From JBOGGX01 sp050744245 (GTDB taxonomy: Bacteria; Actinomycetota; Acidimicrobiia; Acidimicrobiales; JBOGGX01): a DNA stretch of 22,564 bases. The notes under the pieces are model-generated. The model did not search any database. It was not told where the DNA came from and saw nothing but the letters and a program-made list of their open reading frames with translations. The position numbers and the translations under genes are program-made. How positions within the stretch are numbered: position 1 is the stretch's first letter; the number at the start of each line of letters is the position of its first letter. Below, piece by piece: positions 7,301-14,743 of the stretch. The stretch covers positions 1-22,564 of the forward strand of contig JBOGGX010000245.1 of the NCBI GenBank assembly GCA_050744245.1, written 5' to 3'.

Positions 7301-7518
7301 ATGACTGCCTACGAACCGGTGCCCAGCCGGCAGACGAACACCGGTCTGCTCGTCGGGTCGATCCTCGCCACCCTGTTCTGCTGCCTGCCACTCGGCGTGG
7401 TGGCGATCGTGTTCGCCGCCCAGGAAACGACGAGCAGGCCAGGACGTGGCTGATCGCCGCCGTCGTCATCGGTCTGCTCGCCAACGTCATCGGCCACTTC
7501 GTCATCCTCCGCGACTAA
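7301..7518 (+). pseudogene. CD225/dispanin-family small membrane protein, frame-broken
   Basis: ATG 7301 opens a 50-codon frame whose product has the first CD225 helix (GLLVGSILATLFCCLPLGVV, residues 15-34, then AIVFAAQ). It then runs into ETTSRPGRG and stops at 7451-7453. The -1 frame entered at 7423 continues the family pattern (NDEQARTWLIAAVVIGLLAN) and ends at TAA 7516-7518. Joined, the two parts give about 72 residues: a two-helix protein with a shortened intracellular loop. One base appears to be missing near 7423, or a deletion of the loop shifted the frame. A sequencing or assembly error is equally possible. No ribosome binding site is seen. The stop overlaps the convergent phosphofructokinase stop by 3 bp. 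CD225 proteins in bacteria have no settled function. Confidence 0.72.
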
Positions 7519-8543
7519 CCGAAGAACACCCGGGCCACGTCGTAGAGCTCGGGGTCGACCAGCTTGAGCTCGCCGACGGCCTCCCCGATCGGGACGCGCA
7601 CGACGTTCCCGCACCGCAGGGCGACCATGTGGCCGAACGCCATGTCGTGCACGGCGTCGATGGCGGCGATGCCGAAGCGGGTCGACAACACCCGGTCGAA
7701 TGCCGTCGGGGTCCCGCCTCGTTGTACGTGGCCCAGGATGACGGCCCTGCTCTCGTAACCCGTTCCCCGTTCGATCTCCCCGGCCAGCCAGTTGCCGATG
7801 CCGGCCAGGCGGGCGTGGCCGAACGCGTCGATGTCGCCGGTGGTGAGGTAGGTGCCCTCCTTCGGCATCGCCCCCTCGGCCACGACCACGATCGACGCGT
7901 ACCGAGCCCGCTCCTCGTGGCGGTGCCTGATGAACTCGCACACCTCGTCGATGTCGAAGGGCACCTCGGGGATCAGCACCACCGTGGCTCCCCCGGCGAT
8001 GCCGGCCCAGACGGCGATGTGCCCCGCGTGGCGCCCCATGACCTCGACCACCATGACGCGGTCGTGGGACTCGGCCGTGGTGTGGAGCCGGTCGATGGCG
8101 TCGACGCAGATCTGCACGGCCGTGTCGAAGCCGAAGGTGAGCTCGGTCGCCGACAGGTCGTTGTCGATCGTCTTCGGCACCCCGACGACGGCGACGCCCT
8201 CATCGGCCAGCCGATGGGCGACCCCCATGGTGTCCTCGCCGCCGATGGCGATGAGGGCGTCGAGCTGGCGACCGGTCACGGTCTGCTTGAGCCGGTCGAC
8301 CCCGTCCTCGACCTTGTACGGGTTGGTGCGGGACGACCCGATGACCGTGCCGCCGCGGGGCAGCGTCCCCCGCATCCGTTGGACGGTGAGGGCGACCGCG
8401 TCGTCCTCGACGACGCCCTTCCATCCGTCGCGGAAGCCGATGATCTCGTCGCCGTAGACCACCTCCCCCTTGCGCACCACCGCCCGCAGGACGGCGTTGA
8501 GCCCGGGGCAGTCGCCCCCTCCCGTAAGCACTCCGACGCGCAT
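7515..8543 (-). CDS. 6-phosphofructokinase, PPi-dependent type by active-site residues
   Basis: Group III phosphofructokinase of 342 residues, starting MRVGVLTGGGDCPGLN. It interconverts fructose 6-phosphate and fructose 1,6-bisphosphate. Residues coincide with E. coli numbering: GGED at 101-104 puts Asp at 104, and PKTIDND at 123-129 puts Lys at 124, with catalytic base D127. Asp104 plus Lys124 is the pattern of pyrophosphate-dependent enzymes such as that of Amycolatopsis methanolica, whereas ATP-dependent forms have Gly104. The enzyme is therefore probably reversible and PPi-linked. The frame is open 15 codons further upstream. ATG 8543 is chosen because the family N-terminus starts there and TAGCGT ends 7 nt before it. 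Neighbours give no operon. Confidence 0.92.
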   Translation of the reverse strand: MRVGVLTGGGDCPGLNAVLRAVVRKGEVVYGDEIIGFRDGWKGVVEDDAVALTVQRMRGTLPRGGTVIGSSRTNPYKVEDGVDRLKQTVTGRQLDALIAIGGEDTMGVAHRLADEGVAVVGVPKTIDNDLSATELTFGFDTAVQICVDAIDRLHTTAESHDRVMVVEVMGRHAGHIAVWAGIAGGATVVLIPEVPFDIDEVCEFIRHRHEERARYASIVVVAEGAMPKEGTYLTTGDIDAFGHARLAGIGNWLAGEIERGTGYESRAVILGHVQRGGTPTAFDRVLSTRFGIAAIDAVHDMAFGHMVALRCGNVVRVPIGEAVGELKLVDPELYDVARVFFG

Positions 8544-8556
8544 GCCGCGAACGCTA
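8544..8556 (-). promoter_or_regulatory. Leaderless-type promoter of phosphofructokinase
   Basis: TAGCGT (8556-8551) followed by 7 nt and then ATG 8543. No Shine-Dalgarno is placed for this ATG. No clear -35 is seen 16-18 nt upstream. Confidence 0.5.
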
Positions 8557-8585
8557 GTGGTGTTCCCGGCTCCTCCCGACACGGC

Positions 8586-8615
8586 CAAGGGCCGGCCCCG
8601 AAGGACCGGCCCTTG
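8586..8615 (-). terminator. Hairpin terminator after the subtilase gene
   Basis: A perfect 10-bp stem (CAAGGGCCGG 8586-8595 with CCGGCCCTTG 8606-8615) and a 10-nt loop start 23 nt beyond the subtilase stop and lie upstream of the phosphofructokinase promoter. There is no U-tract, as is common for actinobacterial terminators. Strand is assigned from gene context. Confidence 0.7.
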
Positions 8616-8638
8616 TGCTCACGTTGGGTGGGTGCAGG

Positions 8639-11600
8639 TCAGCCGGCGCCGGCTCCCGCGCTCGCCGGCCGGCGAACGATCGTGATGTTGCTTCTCACGA
8701 TCGTGGTTCCCGGCGTGAGGCTGGCCGTCATCTCGGTGGCCACCTGGCCGCCGCCCGGCTGGTTGCCGGTGACGTCGACCGAGTAGCTGACGGTGTCGCC
8801 CGGCACGGCGTCGGTGGAGGTGACCCGAAGGTCGCCGGTGGGCAACACCGCTTCCATGTCGCCCTCACCCAGCAGGTTCTCCGCTCCGACCAGGAAGTCG
8901 AGACCTGGGTCGGTCGGCATCTGGGCCGGGTTGTAGGCGTAGGTGATGTCCTGCTCCGGGTTGGTGTCGTTGTTGACGCCGATCCAGATCTGGAAGACCT
9001 CCGGGATCTCGGTGCCGAACACCTCCAGGCGGTACTCGACGACGATCCAGTCGTCGACGCCGTCGCTGAGCACCTCGATGAGGATCCCCTCCGCGTCCGT
9101 TCCGTCGAGGTCGGACCACAGCGGCGCCATCATGTTGTTGGGCCGGGCCGGGTCGGGTCCCGCGGGAAGGGTGCAGCAATTGTTGTCCTCGGAGCTGGCC
9201 TCGCCGGCGACGACGTAGCCGTTGGAGTCGACGCCGAACCTCGTCCAGGTTTGGCCGTTGAAGTCGAACGGCGGCGTGTTGAACAGGATGATCTCCTCGT
9301 CGCCGATCGGGATCGGCGTCACCCCGAAGGCGTCGAGCGGTATGTACCCGAACAGCGCACCGGGGTCGACCGATGGCGTGCCCGGGGCCGCCCCGGCCAG
9401 CGTCACGTCGTGCAGCCGGGCCTGACGGGGACCGACCACCTCGGCACCGTCCGCCCCCGCGATGCGCAGGTTGCTGCTCACGAAGGTGTCGAGGTCGACG
9501 ACCTGCTCGTCTGCGGAGTTGTTCGCCGCCTCGACCGTGCAGGTCGAGATCTCACGGGTGTGGATCGTCTGCGGGTCGCAGGTCTGGGTCAGGCCCACGT
9601 CGGCCTGGGTGTGGACGAACGCCACCGGCAGGTGCAGCTGGGCGCCGCCCCGCTCGGTGAGCTCGATCGAGCCGAATTGCTGCTCGCCCATCGGGGCGTC
9701 GGACTCGATGATGATCGTGAGCGTCTGCGAGGCGCCCGGGTTGAGCCCGAACCGACGCGGCGTGACCGTGATCGTCGACCCGATGGGGGCGTCGGCGGAC
9801 ACGCTGAACCGCTGCCGCTGATCCGTGGTGTTGGTCGCCACCCTCCTCGTGACCAGCCGACCCGGCATCACCGGGGCGTTGACCGAAGGGATGTTGAGGT
9901 GCACGGCGTTCACCGGGTCGTTCCCCATGGCAAAGAAGTTCTCCGCCGTGTCGCTGAACGTGATCGGGGCCGCGGTCGCCGCGCCGATGTCGATGCGACC
10001 GCCACCGACGTCGAACGGGTCGGCCGGCGTCACCAGGTCCTCCTTGAGGACGGTGGTGATGGCCGTGGTCATGAGGGCCGACTTGATCTGGCCCGGTGTC
10101 CAGTCGGGATGCACGGCCCGCACGAGCAGGCCGGCCCCGGCCACGTGGGGCGATGACATCGACGTGCCCGCGATGGCCTGGAACAGCTCGCCCGGTGGGC
10201 CGCCGCCGCTCGCCGGGTCGGGCGTCGCCGGGAAGGGGGAGGCGCCGGCCAGGACCTGCACGCCGGGCGCGGTCACGTCGGGCTTCATGAACAGCCCGGC
10301 CGGCCCACGCGACGAGAACGCGGCCATCACGTCACCCTGGCCATCGCGCTTCTCCCCTGCGGGGAACGAACCGGTGACGCCGGTGTGCCCGTTCATGAAG
10401 GCCAGGAAATCGGTGCCGTCGGCCAGATGGATGGTTGGCACCCAGTGGTTGTCGGTCTCGATGTCGGCCTGGGCCGGGTTGTAGAGCACCATGCCCTCGC
10501 CGCCGCCCGAGAACACGACGAAGCCCTTCCACACCCGGGCCTGCACGCCTCGCTGGCAGGCGACGATCATCCCGTCGAAGACGGTCGGATCGGTCGGCGC
10601 CGTCGCACACAGGGCGCCGCCGGTGTAGCCGGGGACGTTCTGGGCCAGCACCACCGGCAGCTCCCCGACGCCGCTGGTGATCGACGCCCCGTCGGCGGTG
10701 AAGGTGTCGCCGTTGTCGGCGTTCAGGGTCAAGGTGGTGGCGAACTCGCGCGTCTGGGTCGACGCGGCCACCGTGGTGGTCCAGGGCGAGAGGTGGTTCG
10801 CGGTGCCGGCGGCCGGCCCCGCGTTGCCCGCCGAGGCGGACACGAAGACCCCGGCGGCGTAGGCGTCGAGGAAGGCCAGCTCCACAGGATCGGTGAAGGG
10901 GTTGGTGCCGCCAGAGATCGAGAAGTTGATCACGTCGACACCGTCGAGGATCGCCTGCTGCACCGCGGCCGCCGAGTCGACCTGGTCACAACCCAGGACG
11001 CCGCAGACCTTGTACTCCATGACGTAGGCGCCGGGGGCGAGCCCGTGGAGCGGGCCCTGGTCGACACCGAAGACCGGTGCCGTGTCGAGCATGTTCCCGG
11101 CCGAGGTGCCGGCGGTGTGGGTGCCGTGACCGTTGGAGTCGCGGGCCGAGGTGAAAGGCTCGGGCGGGATGCCCGGGCTGGCGAGGTAGTTGTCGAGGAA
11201 CGGCTCGCCGCCGATGAGCTTGTTCTGGCATTCGAACACGTCGACCGCAGGGGTCAACGGGTTGTCGCCGAAGTCGCACTCGCGCACCGGGCCACCCGGA
11301 GGCGGCAGGTTGCCCTGATCAGCGAACGACGGGTGCTCGGGCCAGACGCCGGTGTCGAGGTTGCCCAGGATCGTGCCCTGGCCTGCGTTTGCCGTCGTGC
11401 CCAGCTCGTCGTACACCGGCGGGGCGTTCACGAACTCTGGGCTCGAGTCGGTGAGCGGCTGGCGCAGCTGGCTGTACTGCACGGCCACCGCGCCGGGGAT
11501 GGCCAGCACCGTCTCGACCGCGTTGGCCGGGATCGTCGCCGCGAACCCGCCGTAGACGGTCCGGAGCCGGGTGCGCACCTCGGCCGACGGCACCGCCGCG

Positions 11601-12010
11601 GCGAGGGCGTCGATGAACGCCGACTCCTGTGCGGCGATGTGGCTCTCGTACTCTGTGGCCGCGGCCGGGCGCTCGCTCAACGGCTGGCCCGTGGTGAGCG
11701 GGCTGGTGGCCGCGAGCCCGTTGATGCCACCCGAGTAGGTGGCCACGGAGTCGTAGTCCAACTTGATCGCCACCGACACCGGCTGGGCATCGGTTCTGGC
11801 CAGCAGCTCTGGATCGGTCTGGGCCAGGGCACTGCTTGGTGCCTTGTCGGCCGTCACCCGACCGGTCGGTGTGACTCCTCCTGCTACAGCAAGGCTCCGC
11901 TCGGACGCGCTCGGGGTCTGCGCACCACCGGTGGTGGTGGTCAGACCCAACACGATGAGCGGCGCAACCAGGCCCGCCACAATGGCGCGGCCGCGCACGC
12001 GTGTCTTCAT
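8639..12010 (-). CDS. Large secreted S8 subtilisin-like serine protease
   Basis: Secreted preproprotease of 1123 residues. A signal peptide (1-30, cleavage probably after GGA) is followed by an I9-type propeptide (about 75-185). The S8 catalytic domain has D219 (LDTGVW), H295 (NGHGTH), oxyanion N396 (SAGNAG) and nucleophile S617 (GTSMSSPH). A PA-type insert lies at about 445-545. Beyond the catalytic domain are a Fn3-like region (about 680-800), a DUF11/CARDB-like segment with a cysteine pair (807-860), and a beta-rich C-terminal region (880-1123) with an NNMMAPLWSDLDG motif. No LPXTG signal or C-terminal membrane helix is visible, so release to the medium is likely. GGAGG lies 10 nt before ATG 12010. 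Likely role: extracellular protein degradation. Substrate unknown. Confidence 0.92.
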   Translation of the reverse strand: MKTRVRGRAIVAGLVAPLIVLGLTTTTGGAQTPSASERSLAVAGGVTPTGRVTADKAPSSALAQTDPELLARTDAQPVSVAIKLDYDSVATYSGGINGLAATSPLTTGQPLSERPAAATEYESHIAAQESAFIDALAAAVPSAEVRTRLRTVYGGFAATIPANAVETVLAIPGAVAVQYSQLRQPLTDSSPEFVNAPPVYDELGTTANAGQGTILGNLDTGVWPEHPSFADQGNLPPPGGPVRECDFGDNPLTPAVDVFECQNKLIGGEPFLDNYLASPGIPPEPFTSARDSNGHGTHTAGTSAGNMLDTAPVFGVDQGPLHGLAPGAYVMEYKVCGVLGCDQVDSAAAVQQAILDGVDVINFSISGGTNPFTDPVELAFLDAYAAGVFVSASAGNAGPAAGTANHLSPWTTTVAASTQTREFATTLTLNADNGDTFTADGASITSGVGELPVVLAQNVPGYTGGALCATAPTDPTVFDGMIVACQRGVQARVWKGFVVFSGGGEGMVLYNPAQADIETDNHWVPTIHLADGTDFLAFMNGHTGVTGSFPAGEKRDGQGDVMAAFSSRGPAGLFMKPDVTAPGVQVLAGASPFPATPDPASGGGPPGELFQAIAGTSMSSPHVAGAGLLVRAVHPDWTPGQIKSALMTTAITTVLKEDLVTPADPFDVGGGRIDIGAATAAPITFSDTAENFFAMGNDPVNAVHLNIPSVNAPVMPGRLVTRRVATNTTDQRQRFSVSADAPIGSTITVTPRRFGLNPGASQTLTIIIESDAPMGEQQFGSIELTERGGAQLHLPVAFVHTQADVGLTQTCDPQTIHTREISTCTVEAANNSADEQVVDLDTFVSSNLRIAGADGAEVVGPRQARLHDVTLAGAAPGTPSVDPGALFGYIPLDAFGVTPIPIGDEEIILFNTPPFDFNGQTWTRFGVDSNGYVVAGEASSEDNNCCTLPAGPDPARPNNMMAPLWSDLDGTDAEGILIEVLSDGVDDWIVVEYRLEVFGTEIPEVFQIWIGVNNDTNPEQDITYAYNPAQMPTDPGLDFLVGAENLLGEGDMEAVLPTGDLRVTSTDAVPGDTVSYSVDVTGNQPGGGQVATEMTASLTPGTTIVRSNITIVRRPASAGAGAG

Positions 12011-12072
12011 TTGTCAGTGTCCTCCGGCATCTTTGCTCGGTCGATTGAACCATCCCCCCTGGGACGCCGAGG

Positions 12073-12078
12073 ACTATA
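12073..12078 (-). promoter_or_regulatory. Probable -10 element of the subtilase gene
   Basis: TATAGT on the minus strand would give a 5' leader of about 55 nt that contains the GGAGG at 12025-12021. No good -35 is seen. Besides this and the TetR operator, the 219-bp gap 12011-12229 shows nothing else I can name. Confidence 0.45.
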
Positions 12079-12190
12079 TGCCACCCGGGCCGGTTGCGCA
12101 GCACCCTCGTTTCGGACGGCGGAATCGATCAGCCGCCGCCGGATCGTCGCCCCGAGCTCTACTCGATCGGGACGAACGCCCCGCGAGACG

Positions 12191-12221
12191 TCTTGACCGC
12201 CCGGTCAAGAGTTCGTACGGT
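12191..12221 (+). promoter_or_regulatory. TetR autoregulatory operator and promoter
   Basis: The palindrome TCTTGACCGCCCGGTCAAGA (12191-12210) has perfect 9-bp arms around 2 bp, typical of TetR-family operators. It contains the -35 TTGACC (12193-12198), which is 17 nt from the -10 TACGGT (12216-12221). The ATG of the regulator follows 8 nt later at 12230. A bound dimer would cover the -35, so repression of its own gene is the simplest reading. Confidence 0.75.
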
Positions 12222-12229
12222 GCCCCGAC

Positions 12230-12847
12230 ATGGAGCGTCGGCTCACGCCCCGGGGCCGCGCCCGACGCCGCCAGCTCATGACGGCGGCGACCGAGCTGTT
12301 CGCCCGGCAGGGCTATCACCCGACGTCGGTCGGCGACATCATCGGAGCGCTCGGGGTCGGCAAGGGCGTCTTCTACTGGTACTTCGGCTCCAAGGAGGAG
12401 CTGTTCATCGAGATGCTGCGGGGGGCCCAGCTCGACCTGCGCCGCCGCCAGGCCCACGCCATCGCCGACGAGGACGACCCGCTGCGGCGGATCGAGCTCG
12501 GCATCCGGGCCACCATGGCCTGGTCGGAGGAGCATCGCGACCTTCTCGTCCTGTCGCACTTCGCCGCGGCGGACGAGCGCTTCGCCCCTGTCCTCCGGGA
12601 GGGCCAGGACGTCGCCGTCGAGGACACGGCGCGGCACCTCAAGGAGGGCATGGTCGCCGGCCGCATCCCCGACGCCGACCCGGTCCTCTTGGCCCACGGG
12701 ATCCTCGGCGTCACCGGCCACCTGGCCAGGACGTTCATCCGCGATCGGGGCGAGCCCGGCGGCACCATGACCGAGGTGGCAGTGTCGTTCTGCCTCGGCG
12801 GGCTGCTCGGCGCCCGGCGTGACCCTGAGCCTCAACCAGACGTGTAG
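12230..12847 (+). CDS. TetR/AcrR family transcriptional regulator
   Basis: Predicted dimeric repressor of 205 residues. The N-terminal HTH domain (about 9-55) reads RRRQLMTAATELFARQGYHP, then TSVGDIIGALGVGKGVFYWYFGSKEEL, the standard TetR pattern. The all-helical remainder (60-205) would bind an unidentified ligand. A strong operator-like palindrome overlaps its own -35, and the start ATG is 8 nt past the -10, so it is probably autoregulated and leaderless. It diverges from the subtilase gene at 219 bp distance. The operator is more than 110 bp from that gene's -10, so control of the protease is possible but not shown. A broken membrane-protein gene follows directly and may once have been co-transcribed. 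Confidence 0.9.
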   Translation: MERRLTPRGRARRRQLMTAATELFARQGYHPTSVGDIIGALGVGKGVFYWYFGSKEELFIEMLRGAQLDLRRRQAHAIADEDDPLRRIELGIRATMAWSEEHRDLLVLSHFAAADERFAPVLREGQDVAVEDTARHLKEGMVAGRIPDADPVLLAHGILGVTGHLARTFIRDRGEPGGTMTEVAVSFCLGGLLGARRDPEPQPDV

Positions 12848-12859
12848 CGGGCGTCCTTT

Positions 12860-13531
12860 TTGGGGCCGCGAGACGAAGAGCCGACGGGGTCGAACAGGTT
12901 GCCGACTCGCGGCGCGAGCGACGGCTCGAGCGCGTGGTCACGATCCTCCTCGCGACCGCGGCGTTGCTCCCGGCGTGGTGCGGTTACCAGTCGGCGGCGG
13001 CCTCGAGCCAGGAGAACGCCGGCCACGCCGCCGCGGTTCGGCTCCAGGTGGACGCCACTGCGGCCGACAACACGGCCCGCGGGCTGCTGCTGATCGACGT
13101 GACCGCCTTCCACGAGTGGGTGGACGCCACCGCGTCGGGCGACCAAACCCGGGCGGCCTTTCTCTGCCAGCGGTTTCGCGACGACATGAGGCCGGGGTTT
13201 GATGCGTGGGAGGCGTCGGGCGGCCTTGGCGACCTCGACGCCGAGGCGACGCCGTTCCAACTGCCCGAGTACCGTCTGGCCGCGGCGGTCGAGGCCACGG
13301 CCCCTGCAGGTCGCGGCGGAGGAGGCGGCACTACGGGGTGCGTCGGCTGGGTCAACCGCCGACAAGTATCTGCTCGCCGTGGTCCTCGACGCGGCGTCGC
13401 TCTTCCAGCTCGGGATCCAGGGCCGCATTGTCGTCTTCGAGCTGCGCCGCGCACTCGTGATCGTGTCGGCGGGCATCATCGTCGGCACGACCCTGTCGGC
13501 CGCGACCCTCCCGACGACTTGGCGCGGCTGA
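12860..13531 (+). pseudogene. Three-helix membrane protein gene, frameshifted
   Basis: Resembles a widespread uncharacterised family of about 200 residues. From about 12889 one frame reads a charged N-terminus (RRERRLERVV), a membrane helix (VTILLATAALLPAWCGYQSA), and a soluble part with LLLIDVTAFHEWVDATASGD and LPEYRLAAAVEATA. After a CCCC run at 13301-13304 the family pattern moves to the next frame (AEEAALRGASAGSTADKYLL, a second helix, then a third helix VIVSAGIIVGTTLSAA) and ends at TGA 13529-13531. Removing one C restores a continuous frame. The only good start in frame is GTG 12934, which would cut the charged N-terminus. A TTG at 12860 lies in another frame, so a second defect near 12880-12890 is possible. 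Sequencing error remains an alternative. Its stop is 4 bp from the convergent aminotransferase stop. Confidence 0.68.
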
Positions 13532-13535
13532 GCGT

Positions 13536-14711
13536 TCAGCGGAGGTCGACGAGCGTTCTGCGCAGGTTGCGGACCGCCTGCGCGATCCGCTGCTCGTTCT
13601 CGATGAGGGCGAAGCGAAGGAACCCGTCGCCGCCCGGGCCGAAGCCCACGCCGGGCGAAACCGCCACCTCGGCCTCGGCGACCAGCTTCTTGGCCACCTC
13701 GAGCGAGCCCAGGTGCCGGTAGGGCTCGGGTATGGGCGCCCACACGAACATGGTTCCTCTCGGCTTCGGCACCGGCCAGCCGATGCGTTCGAGCCCCTCG
13801 CAGAGGGCGTCGCGGCGCGACCGGTAGATCTCGTTGACCTGCTTCGGATAGTCCTGGGCCTCGTTCAGGGTGACCGTGGCCGCGATCTGGATGGGTTGGA
13901 ACGCGCCGTAGTCGAGATAGCTCTTGAGCTTGGTGAGCGCACCGACCACCTGGTGGTTGCCGACCATGAAGGCGCTGCGCCAGCCGGCCATCGAGAAGCC
14001 CTTGGTCATCGAGTAGAGCTCGACCGCGCAATCGTCGGCCCCCTCCGCCTGGAGGATCGACGGCGGGACATAGCCGTCGAAGGCGACCTCCGCGTAGGCG
14101 AAGTCGTGCACCAGCACGACCCCCTTGTCGAGGGCGAAGTCGACGATGCGTTGCATGAAGTCCACATCGACACAGCTGGTGGTGGGGTTGTGCGGGAACG
14201 ACAGCACGATCACCCTGGGCTTGGGCCACGAGTACCGGTAGGCCTCCTGCACGTTCTCGAAGAAGTCGCTGTCGGTTGACAGCGGGACCTCTCGGATGTC
14301 GGCCCCGGCGAGGTACGGGCCCCAGATGTGGATGGGGTACGACGGCGACGGCACCAGGGCGGCGTCGCCCGGCTGGAGCAGGACCCACATCAGGTGGGAG
14401 AACCCCTCCTTGGCCCCGATCGTGTTGATGACCGCCCGGTCGGGGTCGAGCTCGACGCCGAACCGACGCTGGTACAGATGGGTCACCGCCTCACGGAGCT
14501 TCGGGATCCCGCGGCTCGACGAGTACCGGTGGTTGCGGGGGTTGTGGGCCGCCTCGGCCAGCTTGTCGACGGCGATGTCGGGTGATGCGATGTCCGGGTT
14601 GCCGAAGCCGAGGTCGATGACGTCGCGCCCGGCCCGCCGCAGCTCCTGCTTCAGGCCATCGATGATGGTGAAGACATACGGCGGCAGGCCATCGATGCGG
14701 CGAAAATCCAT
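13536..14711 (-). CDS. alaC: AlaC-type alanine/glutamate-pyruvate aminotransferase
   Basis: Class I/II PLP aminotransferase of 391 residues, closely resembling E. coli AlaC along its length (FRRIDGLPPYVF at the N-terminus, YSSSRGIPKLREAV, VPSPSYPIHIWG, GSLEVAKKLV, SPGVGFGPGGDGFLRFALIEN). Catalytic features are N175 in HNPTT, D203 and Y206 in HDFAYA, Schiff-base K237 in SMTKGFSMAGWR, and R245. Probable reaction: pyruvate plus glutamate to alanine plus 2-oxoglutarate. Two adjacent ATGs occur at 14714 and 14711. The second is chosen because TACCTT ends exactly 6 nt before it. It diverges from the pyrophosphatase gene. Other substrate use (for example methionine-derived amino acids) cannot be excluded. 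Confidence 0.9.
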   Translation of the reverse strand: MDFRRIDGLPPYVFTIIDGLKQELRRAGRDVIDLGFGNPDIASPDIAVDKLAEAAHNPRNHRYSSSRGIPKLREAVTHLYQRRFGVELDPDRAVINTIGAKEGFSHLMWVLLQPGDAALVPSPSYPIHIWGPYLAGADIREVPLSTDSDFFENVQEAYRYSWPKPRVIVLSFPHNPTTSCVDVDFMQRIVDFALDKGVVLVHDFAYAEVAFDGYVPPSILQAEGADDCAVELYSMTKGFSMAGWRSAFMVGNHQVVGALTKLKSYLDYGAFQPIQIAATVTLNEAQDYPKQVNEIYRSRRDALCEGLERIGWPVPKPRGTMFVWAPIPEPYRHLGSLEVAKKLVAEAEVAVSPGVGFGPGGDGFLRFALIENEQRIAQAVRNLRRTLVDLR

Positions 14712-14743
14712 CATGTCAAGGTAGCCCGCGAGAGAATGCGGCC
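14712..14743. promoter_or_regulatory. Compact divergent promoter, alaC / ppa
   Basis: Minus strand: TACCTT (14723-14718), 6 nt, then ATG 14711. Plus strand: GAGAAT (14732-14737), 6 nt, then ATG 14744. Neither gene has a Shine-Dalgarno. Both -10-like elements sit within a 32-bp gap, back to back without overlap. -35 elements would lie inside the opposite coding regions and none is convincing. Confidence 0.5.

Noticed and set aside
7415..7435. Programmed -1 frameshift in the CD225 gene at CAGGAAAC
   Set aside because: No X-XXY-YYZ slippery heptamer and no evident downstream stem. A deletion or sequence error explains it more simply.
8676..8704. Perfect 10-bp inverted repeat (ACGATCGTGA / TCACGATCGT, 9-nt loop) near the subtilase 3' end
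   Set aside because: It lies inside codons for a repeated Thr-Ile-Val-Arg peptide and is built from the self-palindromic octamer ACGATCGT. The better terminator candidate is the hairpin at 8586-8615.
12130..12175. Imperfect dyad with arms around CCCGA / TCGGG upstream of the TetR gene
   Set aside because: Only short arms with a bulge. It is much weaker than the perfect operator at 12191-12210 and expected by chance in GC-rich DNA.
10385..12196. A 603-codon plus-strand open frame opposite the subtilase, and another at 8615-10156
   Set aside because: Same kind of antisense shadow. The minus strand encodes an intact subtilase with all catalytic residues, signal peptide and a ribosome binding site.
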